A DNA stretch of 64,000 nt from Azotobacter beijerinckii (GTDB lineage Bacteria > Pseudomonadota > Gammaproteobacteria > Pseudomonadales > Pseudomonadaceae). Position 1 is the stretch's first letter; the number at the start of each line of letters is the position of its first letter. Below are positions 8,052 through 17,039 of the stretch, in pieces. The notes under the pieces are model-generated. The model was given only the letters and a program-made list of their open reading frames with translations. It made no database searches and was not told the DNA's origin. The position numbers were made by a program, and so were the translations under genes. The stretch lies in contig NZ_FOFJ01000005.1 in assembly GCF_900110885.1 (NCBI RefSeq), positions 7,894 through 71,893 of the forward strand, read 5' to 3'.

Positions 8052-8482
8052 GGCGCGGGGACCAGTTGCAGGGCGCCCAGCGCCTGGCTGTCGACGACGG
8101 AAAGGGTACGCGGCGGCAGGCGCAGGATCAGCCGGCCGGACTGGCTGGCCCGGCCGCGCAGCTCGATCCGCGTGCCGGCGGCGAAGGGCTGCGGGTGAAA
8201 GCGCAGGCTGAACGGCAGCGTCTGGCCGTTGCCCTGCAGGCGGGTGCTGCCAAGCTCCTCGCGCGGCGTGCCGCGCGCATCGACCAGCAGCACCGCCAAC
8301 TCCACCTCGCTGTCCGCCGGGGCGCCGAGCAGGCTGCCGCGCAGCTCGCGCTGGTCGGCCGGCAGCGCTTCGTGCGTGGCGGCGGGCGCTGCCGAGGGCG
8401 ACGGCGGGGACGGCTCGGGGTGATTGGAACAGGCGGCGAGCAGGAGGCTCAGGCCGAGGAGGGCGAAAGGGCGCGGCGACAT
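8048..8482 (-). CDS. YbaY-family outer-membrane lipoprotein
   Basis: 144 residues starting MSPRPFALLGLSLLLAACS, a lipoprotein signal with lipobox LAAC; the residue after the Cys is Ser, favouring outer-membrane sorting. After a Pro/Ser/Ala linker the domain (LRGSLLGAPADSEVELAVLLVDARGTPREELGSTRLQGNGQTLPFSLRF, read in parts) matches the type III secretion-pilotin-like YbaY family. ATG 8480-8482 is chosen because it opens directly on the signal peptide and follows an AAGGAG-type site. It is divergent from nrdR across 112 bp, which must hold both promoters. The function is unknown. Confidence 0.85.
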   Translation of the reverse strand: MSPRPFALLGLSLLLAACSNHPEPSPPSPSAAPAATHEALPADQRELRGSLLGAPADSEVELAVLLVDARGTPREELGSTRLQGNGQTLPFSLRFHPQPFAAGTRIELRGRASQSGRLILRLPPRTLSVVDSQALGALQLVPAP

Positions 8483-8594
8483 GGGGGCTCCTTGGCGAGG
8501 GGGTGGCTGGGCGTCTGTATAGCGCAAAGCCCGCGGCTTGTCTTGGGGGCGGGATGCGCTACCATGGACTCCCGTTCTGCGACAGCCCTCGCCC

Positions 8595-9059
8595 ATGCAT
8601 TGTCCCTTCTGCAGCGCCCACGACACCAAGGTCATCGACTCGCGGCTGGTCGCCGAGGGCGATCAGGTGCGCCGCCGTCGCGAATGCCAGGCCTGCGGCG
8701 AGCGCTTCACCACCTTCGAGACCGCCGAACTGGTGATGCCCCGGCTGATCAAGCAGGACGGCAGCCGCCAGCCGTTCGACGAGGACAAGCTGCGCGCCGG
8801 CATGCAGCGGGCGCTGGAGAAGCGTCCGGTGAGCGTCGAGCGCCTGGAGGCGGCGATCGGCCGGATCAAGCACGAGCTGCGCGCCACCGGCGAGCGGGAG
8901 ATCAAGTCGCGGGTGCTCGGCGAGCTGGTGATGGCCGAGCTGCGCAAGCTCGACGAGGTCGCCTATATCCGCTTCGCCTCGGTCTACCGGCGCTTCCAGG
9001 ACCTCAACGAGTTCCGCGAGGAAATCGAACGCCTCTCCCGCGAGCCATCCAAGCCATGA
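8595..9059 (+). CDS. nrdR: Transcriptional repressor NrdR
   Basis: 154 residues, full family length. The N-terminal zinc ribbon uses Cys3, Cys6, Cys31 and Cys34, followed by an ATP-cone domain (residues about 49-139) with [20 protein letters not shown]. NrdR senses ATP/dATP and represses ribonucleotide reductase genes by binding NrdR boxes. It is the first gene of the unit leading into ribD; its TGA overlaps the ribD ATG. This nrdR-ribD pairing is widespread in gamma-proteobacteria. Confidence 0.97.
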   Translation: MHCPFCSAHDTKVIDSRLVAEGDQVRRRRECQACGERFTTFETAELVMPRLIKQDGSRQPFDEDKLRAGMQRALEKRPVSVERLEAAIGRIKHELRATGEREIKSRVLGELVMAELRKLDEVAYIRFASVYRRFQDLNEFREEIERLSREPSKP

Positions 9060-10156
9060 ACCACCCTCTCTATATGGCCCGCGCCCTGGAACTGGCGCGC
9101 CGGGGACTGTATTCCACCCACCCCAATCCGCGGGTCGGCTGCGTGGTCGTCGCCGAAGGCACGGTGGTCGGCGAGGGCTGGCACGTGCGCGCCGGCGAGT
9201 CGCACGCCGAGGTCCATGCCCTGCGCCAGGCCGGCGAGCGGGCGCGCGGCGCCACCGCCTACGTCACCCTGGAGCCCTGCAGCCATCACGGGCGCACGCC
9301 GCCCTGCGCCGAGGCGCTGGTCGCGGCCGGGGTCGGCCGGGTGGTGGCGGCCATGCAGGACCCCAATCCGCAGGTGTCCGGGCGCGGTCTGGCGCGTTTG
9401 CGCCAGGCCGGCATCGAGGTCGAGGTCGGCGTGCTGGAGGCCGAGGCGCGCGAACTCAACGCCGGTTTCGTCAAGCGCATGGAGCGCGGCCTTCCGCTGG
9501 TGCGGGTCAAGCTGGCGATGAGCCTGGACGGCCGCACGGCGATGGCCAGCGGCGAGAGCCAGTGGATCACCGGGGCGCCGGCGCGCGCCGCGGTGCAGCG
9601 CCTGCGCGCCCGCTCCAGCGTGGTGCTGACCGGCGCCGACACCGTGCTCGCCGACGGCGCCCGGCTCACCGTGCGCGGCGAGGAGCTGGGGCTGGCGCCC
9701 GAGCAGGCCGCCCTGGCGCTGCAGCGCCCGCCGCTGCGCGTGCTGGTCGACGGAGGCCTGCGGGTGCCGCTGGACGCGCCCTTCTTCCAGGCCGGGCCGG
9801 CGCTGGTGGCGAGCTGCGCGGCCGAGCGCGAAGCCGCCTACCGCGCGGCCGGCCACGAGCTGCTGGCCTTGCCGGGCGAGGCCGACCGGGTCGACCTGCC
9901 GGCGCTGCTCGCCGAGCTGGCCGCGCGCGGCGCCAACGAGGTGCTGGTGGAGGCCGGCCCGCGCCTGGCCGGGGCCTTCGCCCGGCTGGGGCTGGTCGAC
10001 GAGTACCGGATTTTCGTCGCGCCCAAGTTCCTCGGCTCGACCGCCCGGCCGCTTCTGGAGCTGCCCTTGGAGCGCATGGCCGAGGCGCGCGCGCTGAAGA
10101 TCCGCGACATCCGCGCGGTGGGCGAGGACTGGCAGATCGTCGCGGTGCCCGCCTAG
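9056..10156 (+). CDS. ribD: Bifunctional riboflavin deaminase/reductase RibD
   Basis: 366 residues. The N-terminal cytidine-deaminase-like zinc domain has HAE (ESHAEVHAL) and [11 protein letters not shown]. The C-terminal reductase domain (from about residue 145) has [24 protein letters not shown] in overlapping parts. The enzyme deaminates and then reduces the pyrimidine intermediate of riboflavin synthesis. The start ATG overlaps the nrdR stop in an ATGA arrangement. It lies upstream of the FMN riboswitch, so it is probably read from the nrdR promoter and not directly under that switch. Confidence 0.96.
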   Translation: MNHPLYMARALELARRGLYSTHPNPRVGCVVVAEGTVVGEGWHVRAGESHAEVHALRQAGERARGATAYVTLEPCSHHGRTPPCAEALVAAGVGRVVAAMQDPNPQVSGRGLARLRQAGIEVEVGVLEAEARELNAGFVKRMERGLPLVRVKLAMSLDGRTAMASGESQWITGAPARAAVQRLRARSSVVLTGADTVLADGARLTVRGEELGLAPEQAALALQRPPLRVLVDGGLRVPLDAPFFQAGPALVASCAAEREAAYRAAGHELLALPGEADRVDLPALLAELAARGANEVLVEAGPRLAGAFARLGLVDEYRIFVAPKFLGSTARPLLELPLERMAEARALKIRDIRAVGEDWQIVAVPA

Positions 10157-10247
10157 ACGGCGCCTCATCCTCGCCCAGAGAGCCAGACGCCGGTGGCCGG
10201 CGGCGCGCGCCTTGTGGTAAAAAGCGCCTCCGGGCCGCAGGGCCCGA

Positions 10248-10394
10248 CGTTCTCAGGGCGGGGTGGAATTCCCCACCGGCGGTGATGACGCGCAGCGTCC
10301 AGCCCGCGAGCGCTTGCCACGGGGCGATCCCGCGCAAGGTCAGCAGATCCGGTGCGATTCCGGAGCCGACGGTCAGAGTCCGGATGAGAGAGCG
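10248..10394 (+). promoter_or_regulatory. FMN riboswitch (RFN element)
   Basis: The characteristic conserved blocks appear in order: TTCTCAGGGCGGGGTG, then a hairpin ending CCCCACCGGCGGT, the variable stem, GGTCAGCAGATCCGGTG, the CCGGAGCCGACGGTCA block and AGTCCGGATGAGAGAGCG. The closing stem P1 pairs CGTTCTC at 10248-10254 with GAGAGCG at 10388-10394. FMN binding to this leader lowers expression of downstream riboflavin genes. It sits between ribD and ribE and should control ribE, ribB, ribH and the genes behind them. A CCTGTTT/AAACAGG hairpin at 10447-10465 may belong to the expression platform. Confidence 0.96.
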
Positions 10395-10513
10395 GGATGT
10401 TCCGCCACGCGCAATCCGCGCGCGCGATCCCTTTCGATCTGCATGCCCTGTTTTTCCGAAACAGGAGATCGTTCCATGCACCATCATCTGCAACAGCGTG
10501 CCGGAGGGACTGC

Positions 10514-11173
10514 ATGTTCACCGGCATAATCGAGGCCATCGGCACCGTCCGCGCCCTCACCCCCAAGGGCGGCGACGTGCGCGTCTACGTCCAGACCGGC
10601 AAGCTCGATCTCGGCGACGTCAAGCTCGGCGACAGCATCGCGGTGAACGGCATTTGCCTGACCGCGGTGGAGCTGCCCGGCGACGGCTTCTGGGCCGACG
10701 TCAGCCGCGAGACCCTGGCGCGTAGCGCCTTCATCGACCTCAAGGCGGGCAGCCGGGTCAACCTGGAAAAGGCCCTGACCCCCACCAGTCGCCTCGGCGG
10801 CCACCTGGTCAGCGGGCACGTCGACGGCGTCGGCGAGGTGATCTCCCGCGAGGAGAACGCCCGCGCCGTGCAGTTCCGCATCCGTGCGCCGCGCGAGCTG
10901 GCGCGCTACATCGCCCTCAAGGGCTCGATCACCGTCGACGGCACCAGCCTGACGGTCAACGGGGTGAACGGCGCCGAGTTCGAGCTGACCATCGTGCCGC
11001 ACACCCTGGGCGAGACCATCATGGTCGACTACCGGCCGGGCCGGCAGGTGAACCTGGAGGTCGACCTCCTGGCGCGCTACCTGGAGCGGCTGATGCTCGG
11101 CGACAAGGCCGCCGAGCCCAGCGCCTCCGGCCTCACCACCAGCTTTCTGGCCGAGCACGGCTACCTGAAGTAA
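10514..11173 (+). CDS. ribE: Riboflavin synthase alpha subunit
   Basis: 219 residues beginning with the hallmark MFTGIIEAIG. Two tandem lumazine-binding domains of about 90 residues follow (second copy starting near GGHLVSGHVDGVGEV). The enzyme dismutates two lumazine molecules to riboflavin. ATG 10514 is chosen over in-frame upstream codons because it opens on the family N-terminus and follows GGAGGGA with good spacing. The upstream codons lie inside the riboswitch leader. It is called ribC in some Pseudomonas annotations. Confidence 0.96.
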   Translation: MFTGIIEAIGTVRALTPKGGDVRVYVQTGKLDLGDVKLGDSIAVNGICLTAVELPGDGFWADVSRETLARSAFIDLKAGSRVNLEKALTPTSRLGGHLVSGHVDGVGEVISREENARAVQFRIRAPRELARYIALKGSITVDGTSLTVNGVNGAEFELTIVPHTLGETIMVDYRPGRQVNLEVDLLARYLERLMLGDKAAEPSASGLTTSFLAEHGYLK

Positions 11174-11188
11174 TCGAGGAGTGGCCAG

Positions 11189-12268
11189 ATGGCTCTCAAC
11201 AGCATTGACGAACTGATCGAAGACATACGCCAGGGCAAGATGGTCATCCTCATGGATGACGAGGACCGCGAGAACGAGGGCGACCTGATCATGGCCGCCG
11301 AATGCGTGCAGGCCGAGCACATCAATTTCATGGCCAAGCACGCCCGCGGGCTGATCTGCATGCCGATGAGCCGCGAGCGCTGCGAAACCCTCAAGCTGCC
11401 GCTGATGGCGCCGCGCAACGGCTCCGGCTTCGGCACCAAGTTCACCGTCTCCATCGAGGCGGCCGAGGGCGTCACCACCGGAATTTCCGCCGCCGACCGG
11501 GCGCGCACCGTGCAGGTCGCCGCGGCGAAGCATGCCAAGGCCGACGACATCGTCAGCCCCGGGCACATCTTCCCGCTGATGGCCCAGTCGGGCGGCGTGC
11601 TGTCCCGTGCCGGACACACCGAGGCGGCCTGCGACCTGGCGCGGATGGCCGGCTTCGAGCCTTCCGGGGTGATCTGCGAGATCATGAACGACGACGGCAG
11701 CATGGCCCGTCGTCCCGAGCTGGAGGCCTTCGCCGAGCAGCACGGCATCAAGATCGGCACCATCGCCGACCTGATCCACTACCGGCTGATCCACGAGCGC
11801 ACCATCCAGCGCATCGCCGAGCAGGAGCTGGACAGCGAACTGGGCCGCTTCCACCTGGTGAGCTACCGTGACGCGGTGGAAGGCGACGTGCACATGGCGC
11901 TGATCATGGGCGAGATTCACGCCGACGAGCCGACCTTGGTGCGGGTGCACAACATGGACCCGCTGCGCGACCTGCTGATGGTCCGCCAGCCGGGTCGCTG
12001 GAGCCTGCGCGCGGCGATGGCCGAGGTGGCCCGCGCCGGCCGCGGCGTGGTGCTGCTGCTCGGCCATCCGCTGGAGGCCAACGAGGTGTTGACCCTGCTG
12101 CGCGAGGGGACGCCCAAGTCGCCGAGCACCTACAGCACCGTCGGTGCCGGTTCGCAGATCCTGCGCGATCTCGGCGTGCGCAAGATGCGCCTGATGAGCG
12201 CGCCGATGAAGTTCAACGCGATATCCGGGTTCGACCTGGAGGTTGTAGAATACCTGCCCGCCGAATGA
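11189..12268 (+). CDS. ribB: 3,4-dihydroxy-2-butanone-4-phosphate synthase with degenerate RibA-like C-terminal domain
   Basis: 359 residues. The N-terminal 200 residues are a full RibB domain: [12 protein letters not shown] acidic loop, [13 protein letters not shown], TDxxRxxT-type ADRART and [14 protein letters not shown]. The remaining 150 residues align with GTP cyclohydrolase II but lack its zinc cysteines (no SxCxTGDxxxSxxCDC motif) and its catalytic signature. This RibBX form is typical of pseudomonads and explains the separate, intact ribA at 16372. RibB converts ribulose 5-phosphate to dihydroxybutanone phosphate. The gene starts 15 bp after ribE. Confidence 0.93.
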   Translation: MALNSIDELIEDIRQGKMVILMDDEDRENEGDLIMAAECVQAEHINFMAKHARGLICMPMSRERCETLKLPLMAPRNGSGFGTKFTVSIEAAEGVTTGISAADRARTVQVAAAKHAKADDIVSPGHIFPLMAQSGGVLSRAGHTEAACDLARMAGFEPSGVICEIMNDDGSMARRPELEAFAEQHGIKIGTIADLIHYRLIHERTIQRIAEQELDSELGRFHLVSYRDAVEGDVHMALIMGEIHADEPTLVRVHNMDPLRDLLMVRQPGRWSLRAAMAEVARAGRGVVLLLGHPLEANEVLTLLREGTPKSPSTYSTVGAGSQILRDLGVRKMRLMSAPMKFNAISGFDLEVVEYLPAE

Positions 12269-12401
12269 TCCCCGCCGGAACCGCCCTCCACTCCCATGCC
12301 CTTGCCGGCAGGGGCGGGCGGTGCCGTCCGGGAGGTCGGGACCGATTGGTTTGCGGAGCCGCCGAGGGCGCTCCGGTTCTTTAACGAGACGAGATTCGCC
12401 A

Positions 12402-12878
12402 ATGACCCTGAAGACCATCGAAGGTACCTTCACCGCCACCAAGGGCCGCTACGCCCTGGTGGTCGGCCGCTTCAACAGTTTCGTCGTGGAAAGCCTGGTG
12501 CAGGGCGCCATCGATACCCTGGTGCGCCACGGCGTCGAGCAGAGCGAGCTGACCATCGTCCGTGTCCCCGGCGCCTTCGAGATCCCGCTGGTGGCCCAGA
12601 AGGTCGCCCAGCGCGGCGAATTCGACGCCATCATCGCCCTCGGCGCGGTGATCCGCGGCGGTACCCCGCACTTCGAATACGTCGCCGGCGAGTGCACCAA
12701 GGGCCTGGCTCAGGTGTCCCTGCAGTTCGGCGTGCCGGTCGCCTTCGGCGTGCTCACCGTCGACTCCATCGAGCAGGCCATCGAACGCTCGGGTACCAAG
12801 GCCGGCAACAAGGGCGCCGAAGCGGCCCTGTCCGCCCTGGAAATGGTCAGCCTGATGGCGGCCCTGGAGGCCAAGTGA
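12402..12878 (+). CDS. ribH: 6,7-dimethyl-8-ribityllumazine synthase
   Basis: 158 residues, the usual length. The family motifs [44 protein letters not shown] and [15 protein letters not shown] are all seen, including the catalytic His region. It condenses the RibD product with dihydroxybutanone phosphate, and RibE then finishes the pathway. A 133-bp spacer follows ribB. The ribH stop overlaps the nusB GTG start. Confidence 0.96.
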   Translation: MTLKTIEGTFTATKGRYALVVGRFNSFVVESLVQGAIDTLVRHGVEQSELTIVRVPGAFEIPLVAQKVAQRGEFDAIIALGAVIRGGTPHFEYVAGECTKGLAQVSLQFGVPVAFGVLTVDSIEQAIERSGTKAGNKGAEAALSALEMVSLMAALEAK

Positions 12879-13363
12879 GCGCGAATCGCGACGACGGCCA
12901 GAGCGGGCAGGGCGCCAAGCCGGCCAAGGGCAAGATAGCGGCGCGCCGGCAGGCGCGCGTCCTGGCCATGCAGGCGCTCTACCAGTGGCACGTGGCCGGT
13001 CAGCCGCTCAACGAGATCGAGGCGCAGTTTCGCGCCGACAACGATTTCAGCACGGTCGACGGTGCCTACTTCCACGAAATCCTGCACGGCGTGCCGCGGC
13101 AGAAGACCGAGATCGACGAGGCCTTTGCGCCGCTGCTCGATCGCCCGCTGGCGGAGGTCGACCCGGTGGAACTGGCCATCCTGCGGCTGTCCACCTACGA
13201 GCTGCGCAGCCGTCCCGACGTACCCTACCGGGTGGTGATCAACGAGGGCATCGAGCTGGCCAAGGTGTTCGGCGCCACCGACGGACACAAGTTCGTCAAC
13301 GGCGTGCTGGACAAGCTGGCGCCGCGCCTGCGCGCGGCCGAAGCCCGCGGCGGCAGGCGCTGA
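12875..13363 (+). CDS. nusB: Transcription antitermination factor NusB
   Basis: 162 residues, starting at a GTG that overlaps the ribH TGA (GTGA). A short polar N-terminal tail precedes the all-helical NusB fold: [20 protein letters not shown], then [17 protein letters not shown] and [27 protein letters not shown]. NusB with NusE binds boxA in rRNA leaders to allow processive transcription. The ribH-nusB-thiL-pgpA order is strongly conserved in gamma-proteobacteria. Confidence 0.96.
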   Translation: MSANRDDGQSGQGAKPAKGKIAARRQARVLAMQALYQWHVAGQPLNEIEAQFRADNDFSTVDGAYFHEILHGVPRQKTEIDEAFAPLLDRPLAEVDPVELAILRLSTYELRSRPDVPYRVVINEGIELAKVFGATDGHKFVNGVLDKLAPRLRAAEARGGRR

Positions 13364-13371
13364 GCGCGCCG

Positions 13372-14337
13372 ATGGGCGAGTTCGAGCTGATCCGCCGCTA
13401 CTTCGCCGCCGCCGCCTGTGCGCAGGCGGCGCCCGGCGTGGCTCTCGGCATCGGCGACGACTGCGCCCTGCTGGAGCTTCCCGCCGACGAGCAGTTGGCG
13501 ATTTCCACCGATACCATGGTCGCCGGGGTGCACTTCCCCGATCCCTGCGATCCCTTTCTGCTCGGCCAGCGCGCCCTGGCCGCGGCCGCCAGCGACCTGG
13601 CGGCGATGGGCGCCACGCCCCTCGGCTTCACCCTCGCCCTGACCTTGCCGGCGGCCGATCCGGCCTGGCTGGCGGCCTTCGCCCGCGGCCTCGACCACAA
13701 GGCGCGCGAGTGCGGCTTGGCGCTGATCGGCGGCGATACCACCCGTGGTCCCCTGTGCATCACCCTCACCGTGTTCGGCCGGGTGCCGGGCGGTCTGGCG
13801 CTGCGTCGGAACGGCGCGCGTCCCGGCGACCTGCTCTGCGTCGGCGGCCCGCTCGGCGATGCCGCCGGCGCGCTGTCGCTGGTGCTCGGCCGGCGCCAGG
13901 CGCCCGACGAGATCGCCGGCCCGTTGCTGGCGCGCTACTGGTCGCCGCGGCCGCAGCTATCCCTGGGGCTGGCGCTGCGCGGTCGGGCCAGTGCGGCGCT
14001 GGACGTTTCCGACGGCCTGCTCGCCGACTGCGGGCATATCGCCGCGGCATCCGGCGTGGCCCTGTGCATCGAGCGCCGCCGGGTGCCGCTGTCGGCGCCG
14101 CTGCGCAGCCTGCTCGACGAGGAGGCCGCACTGGCCTGTGCCCTCGGCGGCGGCGACGACTACGTGCTGGCCTTCACCCTGCCGCCGCGCTTCCTCGCCG
14201 CCCTGCAGGCCGAGTGGCCGTTGCGGGTGATCGGTCGGGTCGAGGCCGGCTCGGGGGTGCGCCTGCTGGACGAGGCCGGACGAGTGCTCGAAGCGCCGCC
14301 CGGCGGCTATCAACATTTCGGGAGTCCGCGTGACTGA
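13372..14337 (+). CDS. thiL: Thiamine-monophosphate kinase
   Basis: 321 residues. The PurM/AIR-synthase-like fold is shown by GIGDDCALLE, ISTDTMVAGVHF, AAAASDLAAMGATPLGF, the GGDTTRGP loop and DVSDGLLADCGHIA. ThiL phosphorylates thiamine monophosphate to the pyrophosphate cofactor. It begins 8 bp after nusB and overlaps pgpA by 8 bp, so translation is coupled along the operon. Confidence 0.96.
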   Translation: MGEFELIRRYFAAAACAQAAPGVALGIGDDCALLELPADEQLAISTDTMVAGVHFPDPCDPFLLGQRALAAAASDLAAMGATPLGFTLALTLPAADPAWLAAFARGLDHKARECGLALIGGDTTRGPLCITLTVFGRVPGGLALRRNGARPGDLLCVGGPLGDAAGALSLVLGRRQAPDEIAGPLLARYWSPRPQLSLGLALRGRASAALDVSDGLLADCGHIAAASGVALCIERRRVPLSAPLRSLLDEEAALACALGGGDDYVLAFTLPPRFLAALQAEWPLRVIGRVEAGSGVRLLDEAGRVLEAPPGGYQHFGSPRD

Positions 14338-14821
14338 ATCCGTGCGCGTGCCGCCCTCGGTGTGGCGCAATCCCTGGCACTTCCTGGCCTTCGGCTTCGG
14401 CTCCGGAACCCTGCCGAAGGCCCCCGGTACCTGGGGTTCGCTGGTCGCGCTGCCCTTCGTGCCGCTCTGGCAGATGCTGCCGGACTGGGGCTACTGGCTG
14501 CTGCTCGGGCTGACCATGCTGTTCGGCTTCTGGCTCTGCGGCAGGGTTGCCGCCGATCTCAAGGTGCACGACCACGAAGGCATCGTCTGGGACGAGATGG
14601 TCGGTATGTGGATCACCCTCTGGCTGGTCCCGGAAGGCTGGCAGTGGCTGCTGCTGGGGTTCGCGATGTTCCGCCTGATGGACATCCTCAAGCCCTGGCC
14701 GATCCACTGGATCGACCGTCACGTGCACGGCGGTGTCGGCATCATGCTGGACGACGTGCTGGCCGGGGTCTTCGCCTGGCTGGCGATGCAACTGCTCGTC
14801 TGGGGTCTGGCCTGGCTATGA
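14330..14821 (+). CDS. pgpA: Phosphatidylglycerophosphatase A
   Basis: 163 residues, GTG start inside the end of thiL. The membrane protein has the PgpA pattern: FGFGSGTLPKAPGTWGSL near the N-terminus, two to three hydrophobic helices, the acidic HDHEGIVWDEMVGMW motif that binds metal, and IGIMLDDVLAGV-like (GIMLDDVLAGVFAW) near the C-terminus. It dephosphorylates phosphatidylglycerophosphate in the inner membrane. It overlaps the next ATG by 4 bp. Confidence 0.95.
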   Translation: MTESVRVPPSVWRNPWHFLAFGFGSGTLPKAPGTWGSLVALPFVPLWQMLPDWGYWLLLGLTMLFGFWLCGRVAADLKVHDHEGIVWDEMVGMWITLWLVPEGWQWLLLGFAMFRLMDILKPWPIHWIDRHVHGGVGIMLDDVLAGVFAWLAMQLLVWGLAWL

Positions 14822-15576
14822 AGCGGGTCTGGGCGAGCGTGTTGCTGTGCTGCTGCCTGGGCGTCGCGGCCGCCGGGGCGGGGGAGGAGCTACCGGGGGC
14901 GCTGCTGGCCGGGGCGAGCCTGCCGCGGGAGATCCTGCTGGTCGGCGTCGAGCGCAAGAACCATACCGGTGCCGATGCCCGCGGCCTGGTCTGGGAGATC
15001 CTGCGCCTGGTCTTCGAGCCGGCCGGGCTGCAGGTGCGCACCGACACCGTGCCCTATACCCGCGCGGTCGGTCTGGTCGCCCGCGGTGATGCCGATGCCT
15101 GGGTCGGCGCCTATCCGGAGGAGACCGCGGGAGCCCTGTTTCCCAAGTGGCACTACGCCGCCGAGGTGATCGCGGCGCTCGGCCTGGCCCGGGCACCGGT
15201 ACCGACCCTGCAGGACCTGGGCAATTTCCGCCTGGCCTGGATACGCGGCTACGCCTTCGATAAGTACCTGCCGCGGTTGCAGCGCTACCAGGAAATCCAG
15301 CGCTACAACGGCGCGCTGGCGATGCTCCGGCTCGGCCATGCCGACTACCTGATCGCCGCCCGGGCGGAACTCGAGAGCGTTCTCGCCTGGGCAGAAGCTC
15401 CCGACGCTTACCGCATCACCGACCTGACCTTGTTGCCGCTGTACCCTGGCTTCGCCGACACGCCCCGCGGGCGCGAGCTGGCCGCGCTGTACGACCGGCG
15501 CATGGGCGAGCTGGTGCGCTCCGGCGAGCTGCGGCCGATCTTCGAGCGCTGGCAACAGCCTTATCCTTTCGACTGA
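14818..15576 (+). CDS. Exported amino-acid-binding-like protein (SBP_bac_3 type)
   Basis: 252 residues. A signal peptide (MKRVWASVLLCCCLGVAAAGAG) precedes a domain like extracellular solute-binding proteins family 3. The segments GLVWEILRLVFEPAGLQVRTD and VPYTRAVGLVARGDADAWVGAYPEE, a central FRLAWIRGYAFDKYLP and a C-terminal ELVRSGELRPIFERW support this. No permease or ATPase gene is nearby. Such stand-alone copies in pseudomonads may be periplasmic sensors or scavengers. Its start overlaps the pgpA stop, placing it at the end of the riboflavin/thiL operon. Confidence 0.8.
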   Translation: MKRVWASVLLCCCLGVAAAGAGEELPGALLAGASLPREILLVGVERKNHTGADARGLVWEILRLVFEPAGLQVRTDTVPYTRAVGLVARGDADAWVGAYPEETAGALFPKWHYAAEVIAALGLARAPVPTLQDLGNFRLAWIRGYAFDKYLPRLQRYQEIQRYNGALAMLRLGHADYLIAARAELESVLAWAEAPDAYRITDLTLLPLYPGFADTPRGRELAALYDRRMGELVRSGELRPIFERWQQPYPFD

Positions 15577-15594
15577 TACTTCCTGGAGGCAGGG

Positions 15595-16248
15595 ATGCTG
15601 CGCTTTCGTTGGTTCGTCGCCGGCCTGCCGCTGGCCGTTGCCGCCAGCTTGGCGGCCGCGCCTCAGGTGCGGGTGGTGGGCTTGTTCCCCGGCGCCGCGG
15701 TGGTCAACCTGGACGGTCGGCGCCAGCTGCTCAAGGTCGGCCAAGAGGGGCCGGGCGGCGTGCGGCTGATCGCCGCCGACAGCCGCGGCGCGCTGCTGCA
15801 GGTCGACGGCGTGGAGCGCCGCTACGAGCTGACCCGTGAATACGGCGAGGGCGACGGTTTCGCGCCGCCGGGCAAGGCGCGCCTCGGCGTCGCCCGCGGC
15901 GAGGGCGGCCACTACTGGGTCGCCGGCGCCATCGGCGGCCAGCCGGTGCAGTTCCTGGTCGACACCGGGGCCACCACCGTGGCGCTCAGCGAAAGCCAGG
16001 CCCGGCGTCTGGGCATCGACTATCGCGGCGGCGGGCGGCCGGTGCGGGTGAGCACCGCCAACGGCACGACCCAGGGCTGGCAGGTCAAGCTGGAGCGGGT
16101 CAAGGTCGGCGCGCTCGAGGTGCTCGGCGTCGAGGCGGTGGTCCTGCAGGGCGACTCGCCGAGCACCGCCCTGCTCGGTATGAGCTTTCTCAACCGCGTG
16201 CGTTGGCGGGAGGAGCAGGGGCTGCTGATGCTGGAGTCGAAGCTCTAG
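15595..16248 (+). CDS. Retropepsin-like aspartic protease, exported (TIGR02281 type)
   Basis: 217 residues with an N-terminal hydrophobic signal (FVAGLPLAVAASLAAA). The C-terminal half is a clan AA single-lobe aspartic protease: VQFLVDTGATTVALSESQARRLGI contains the DTG active site, with a conserved TANGTT flap region and the ALLGMSFLNRV end motif. The enzyme should act as a dimer in the periplasm. It starts 18 bp after the previous gene behind TGGAGG. The substrate is unknown. Confidence 0.85.
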   Translation: MLRFRWFVAGLPLAVAASLAAAPQVRVVGLFPGAAVVNLDGRRQLLKVGQEGPGGVRLIAADSRGALLQVDGVERRYELTREYGEGDGFAPPGKARLGVARGEGGHYWVAGAIGGQPVQFLVDTGATTVALSESQARRLGIDYRGGGRPVRVSTANGTTQGWQVKLERVKVGALEVLGVEAVVLQGDSPSTALLGMSFLNRVRWREEQGLLMLESKL

Positions 16249-16371
16249 CGGCGCGCCCCGGTTCGCCCTTCGGCGCGAGGCTTCCGGTCGATGATCGGCA
16301 ATTCGGGCTGCGCCGCCGGGCGACACGGCTGTTACAATGGCCGTTCGCCGAATCTTTCAGGAGTCCCTCCG

Positions 16372-16998
16372 GTGTCCGTCGTCTTCGCCGCCGCATCCAA
16401 GCTGCCCACGCCGTTCGGCGTCTTCACCATGCATGGCTTTCTCGACGAGGCCACCGGCAAGGAGCATGTGGCGCTCACCCTGGGCAAGGTGGACGACGGA
16501 GCGCCGGTGCTCGGCCGCCTGCATTCCGAATGCCTGACCGGCGACGCGCTGTTCAGCCTGCGCTGCGACTGCGGCTTCCAGCTGGAGGCGGCGCTGCGCG
16601 CCATTGCCGCCGAGGGCCGCGGCGTACTGCTCTACCTGCGCCAGGAAGGGCGCGGCATCGGCCTGCTGAACAAGATCCGCGCCTACAAGCTGCAGGATGC
16701 CGGGGCCGATACCGTCGAGGCCAACGAGCGCCTGGGCTTTCGCGCCGACCAGCGCGACTATGGGATCTGCAAGCCGATGCTGGAGCATTTGGGCATCTCG
16801 GCGATCAAGCTGATGACCAACAACCCGCGCAAGGTCAAGGCGCTGGAAGGCTCCGGCATCCGGGTGGCCGAGCGGGTGCCGCTGCAGACCGGACTCAACC
16901 CGCACAACCAGAAGTACCTGCAGACCAAGGCCGGCAAGCTCGGCCATCTGCTCGGCAGCCTGCACCAGGGCGAGGTGGAGGCGGAGTCCGAGGGCTGA
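16372..16998 (+). CDS. ribA: GTP cyclohydrolase II
   Basis: 208 residues. The zinc site [19 protein letters not shown] is intact, as are the [24 protein letters not shown] core and [14 protein letters not shown]. It opens GTP to start riboflavin synthesis. I chose the GTG at 16372, which follows CAGGAG by 7 bp and gives the family N-terminus [13 protein letters not shown]; the ATG at 16291 has no such signal. It complements the defective RibA half of ribB. Confidence 0.95.
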   Translation: MSVVFAAASKLPTPFGVFTMHGFLDEATGKEHVALTLGKVDDGAPVLGRLHSECLTGDALFSLRCDCGFQLEAALRAIAAEGRGVLLYLRQEGRGIGLLNKIRAYKLQDAGADTVEANERLGFRADQRDYGICKPMLEHLGISAIKLMTNNPRKVKALEGSGIRVAERVPLQTGLNPHNQKYLQTKAGKLGHLLGSLHQGEVEAESEG

Positions 16999-17039
16999 GG
17001 CCGGTCTCTCTGCGTTCCCGGCCGCGCCCGTTCCGCGCG

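Noticed and set aside
10447..10465. Hairpin CCTGTTT/AAACAGG as an intrinsic terminator
   Set aside because: No U-run follows it, so it is only mentioned as a possible part of the riboswitch platform.
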